5,941 nucleotides of DNA, from the NCBI GenBank assembly GCA_001767575.1, contig MELI01000088.1, positions 3,284-9,224 of the forward strand, given 5' to 3'. A program made the translations under genes and the position numbers. This document shows positions 5,176 to 5,941 of the stretch, piece after piece. Numbering within the stretch: the first letter of the stretch is position 1; each line of letters opens with the position of its first letter. Source of the stretch: Candidatus Aquicultor primus (GTDB lineage: Bacteria; Actinomycetota; Aquicultoria; Aquicultorales; Aquicultoraceae). Below the pieces are notes generated by a model. It made no database searches, was not told where the DNA came from, and saw only the letters and a program-made list of their open reading frames with translations.

Positions 5176-5941
5176 ATGGCATATATCGAGGGCAAAGCGA
5201 CGGGCAAAATAGTGATACTGCCGAACCTGGACAAAAGCGAAGTCCCCGAGATGACATCGGAGCTGATTTCGTGGTTTAAGGCGAAGAAAGCGGAAATCTT
5301 GTTGTTGGCCGAGGATGCGGGAAGGCTCGGCTTGGACGAGCTTGGCGCCGGTTTTGACGAGATTATGACGAGCGATGCTGTGGTCGTGCTCGGGGGCGAC
5401 GGTACGATTCTTCGTGCGGTCCGAATGCTAAAAGGAGCGGAGATACCGGTCATCGGCGTCAATATGGGGCGGGTCGGGTTTTTGTCCGAAGTCGAGCCCA
5501 ATGAGCTTTATCCGGCCATGGAGCGGCTGCTCTCAGGGGACTATATGGTCGACGAGCGCATGATGCTCGAGTGTAAAATACACGCCGGCGATTGTGACGA
5601 CACCTACCTTGCGCTCAACGAAATCGCCATAGAGCGCGGTCATCACCAGCGCATGCTTGAAATGGACGTCTACATCAACGACATCATGTTCAGCAGATAT
5701 ACCGCGAACGGGTTGATTTTCGCGACTCCGACCGGCTCGACGGCTTATTCGTTTTCAGCTGGCGGACCTGTGGTTTCGCCGGAAAACGAGCTGATTCTGC
5801 TGGCACCTGTCAATCCGCACTCCCTTTTCGGTAGGACGATGGCGCTTAGCGCCAAAGATACGGCGCGCGTCGAGCTTGCCAAGGACCTCGAAGTAATAGT
5901 AGGAGTCGATGGTTGTCTCGAGTTCTGCGCCATTTTTGACT
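5176..5941 (+). CDS. nadK: NAD kinase (ATP/polyphosphate-dependent), 3' end outside window
   Basis: NAD kinase phosphorylates NAD+ at the 2'-hydroxyl of the adenosine ribose to make NADP+, the sole route to this cofactor in most bacteria. The frame from ATG 5176 is open to the window edge, giving 255 residues; the family is usually about 270-300, so only the C-terminal end is missing. Visible are the GGDGTILR motif (73-80) with the catalytic aspartate, the VNMGRVGFLSE loop (95-105), LNEIAIERG with the N-E pair (148-149), ATPTGSTAYSFSAGGP (183-198), and PVNPHSLFGRTM (211-222). The stretch VIVGVDG (240-246) begins the C-terminal strand pair. GGAG (5168-5171) precedes the ATG by four bases. A separate promoter lies in the 84-base gap after tlyA. 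In Clostridia and Actinomycetota the next gene is often argR or recN, but this lies beyond the window. Confidence 0.95.
   Translation, partial: MAYIEGKATGKIVILPNLDKSEVPEMTSELISWFKAKKAEILLLAEDAGRLGLDELGAGFDEIMTSDAVVVLGGDGTILRAVRMLKGAEIPVIGVNMGRVGFLSEVEPNELYPAMERLLSGDYMVDERMMLECKIHAGDCDDTYLALNEIAIERGHHQRMLEMDVYINDIMFSRYTANGLIFATPTGSTAYSFSAGGPVVSPENELILLAPVNPHSLFGRTMALSAKDTARVELAKDLEVIVGVDGCLEFCAIFD

Overview
The window is a run of seven same-strand (+) housekeeping genes: the end of accC, then nusB, xseB, ispA, dxs, tlyA and the beginning of nadK. No RNA gene, mobile element, CRISPR array or integration site is visible. I see no previously undescribed system here; the points of interest are small-scale, namely active-site variants, intergenic structures and gene-order changes.

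Organism: the order accC-nusB-(xseA)-xseB-ispA-dxs-tlyA-nadK resembles the cluster of Gram-positive bacteria, and tlyA followed by nadK is typical of Clostridia and Actinomycetota. The stand-alone biotin carboxylase, moderate GC by eye and an NPHSLF-type NAD kinase motif suggest a deep-branching actinomycete-like or clostridial lineage. I cannot settle this without a phylogeny. The xseA and folD genes that often sit between nusB and xseB in Bacillus are absent.

Layout: bases 1-512 hold the C-terminal part of acetyl-CoA carboxylase biotin carboxylase (fatty acid synthesis). After an 83-base gap come nusB (596-1015, rRNA antitermination), xseB (1027-1248, exonuclease VII small subunit) and ispA (1238-2116, prenyl diphosphate synthase). 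These are tightly packed, and xseB overlaps ispA by 11 bases. A 134-base gap precedes dxs (2251-4200), the first enzyme of the MEP isoprenoid pathway. A 60-base gap containing nested inverted repeats separates dxs from tlyA (4261-5091, rRNA 2'-O-methyltransferase). An 84-base gap with a good sigma-70/sigma-A-type promoter and a 10-base palindrome leads into nadK (5176 to beyond the window end).

Togetherness: dxs and ispA act in one pathway, Dxs supplying the route to IPP/DMAPP and IspA condensing them into longer prenyl diphosphates. nusB and tlyA both concern ribosome production, accC feeds lipid synthesis, xseB serves DNA repair and nadK makes NADP+. It is a growth-linked mixed cluster rather than one pathway. 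The nadK promoter suggests that the nadK-downstream part can be expressed separately.
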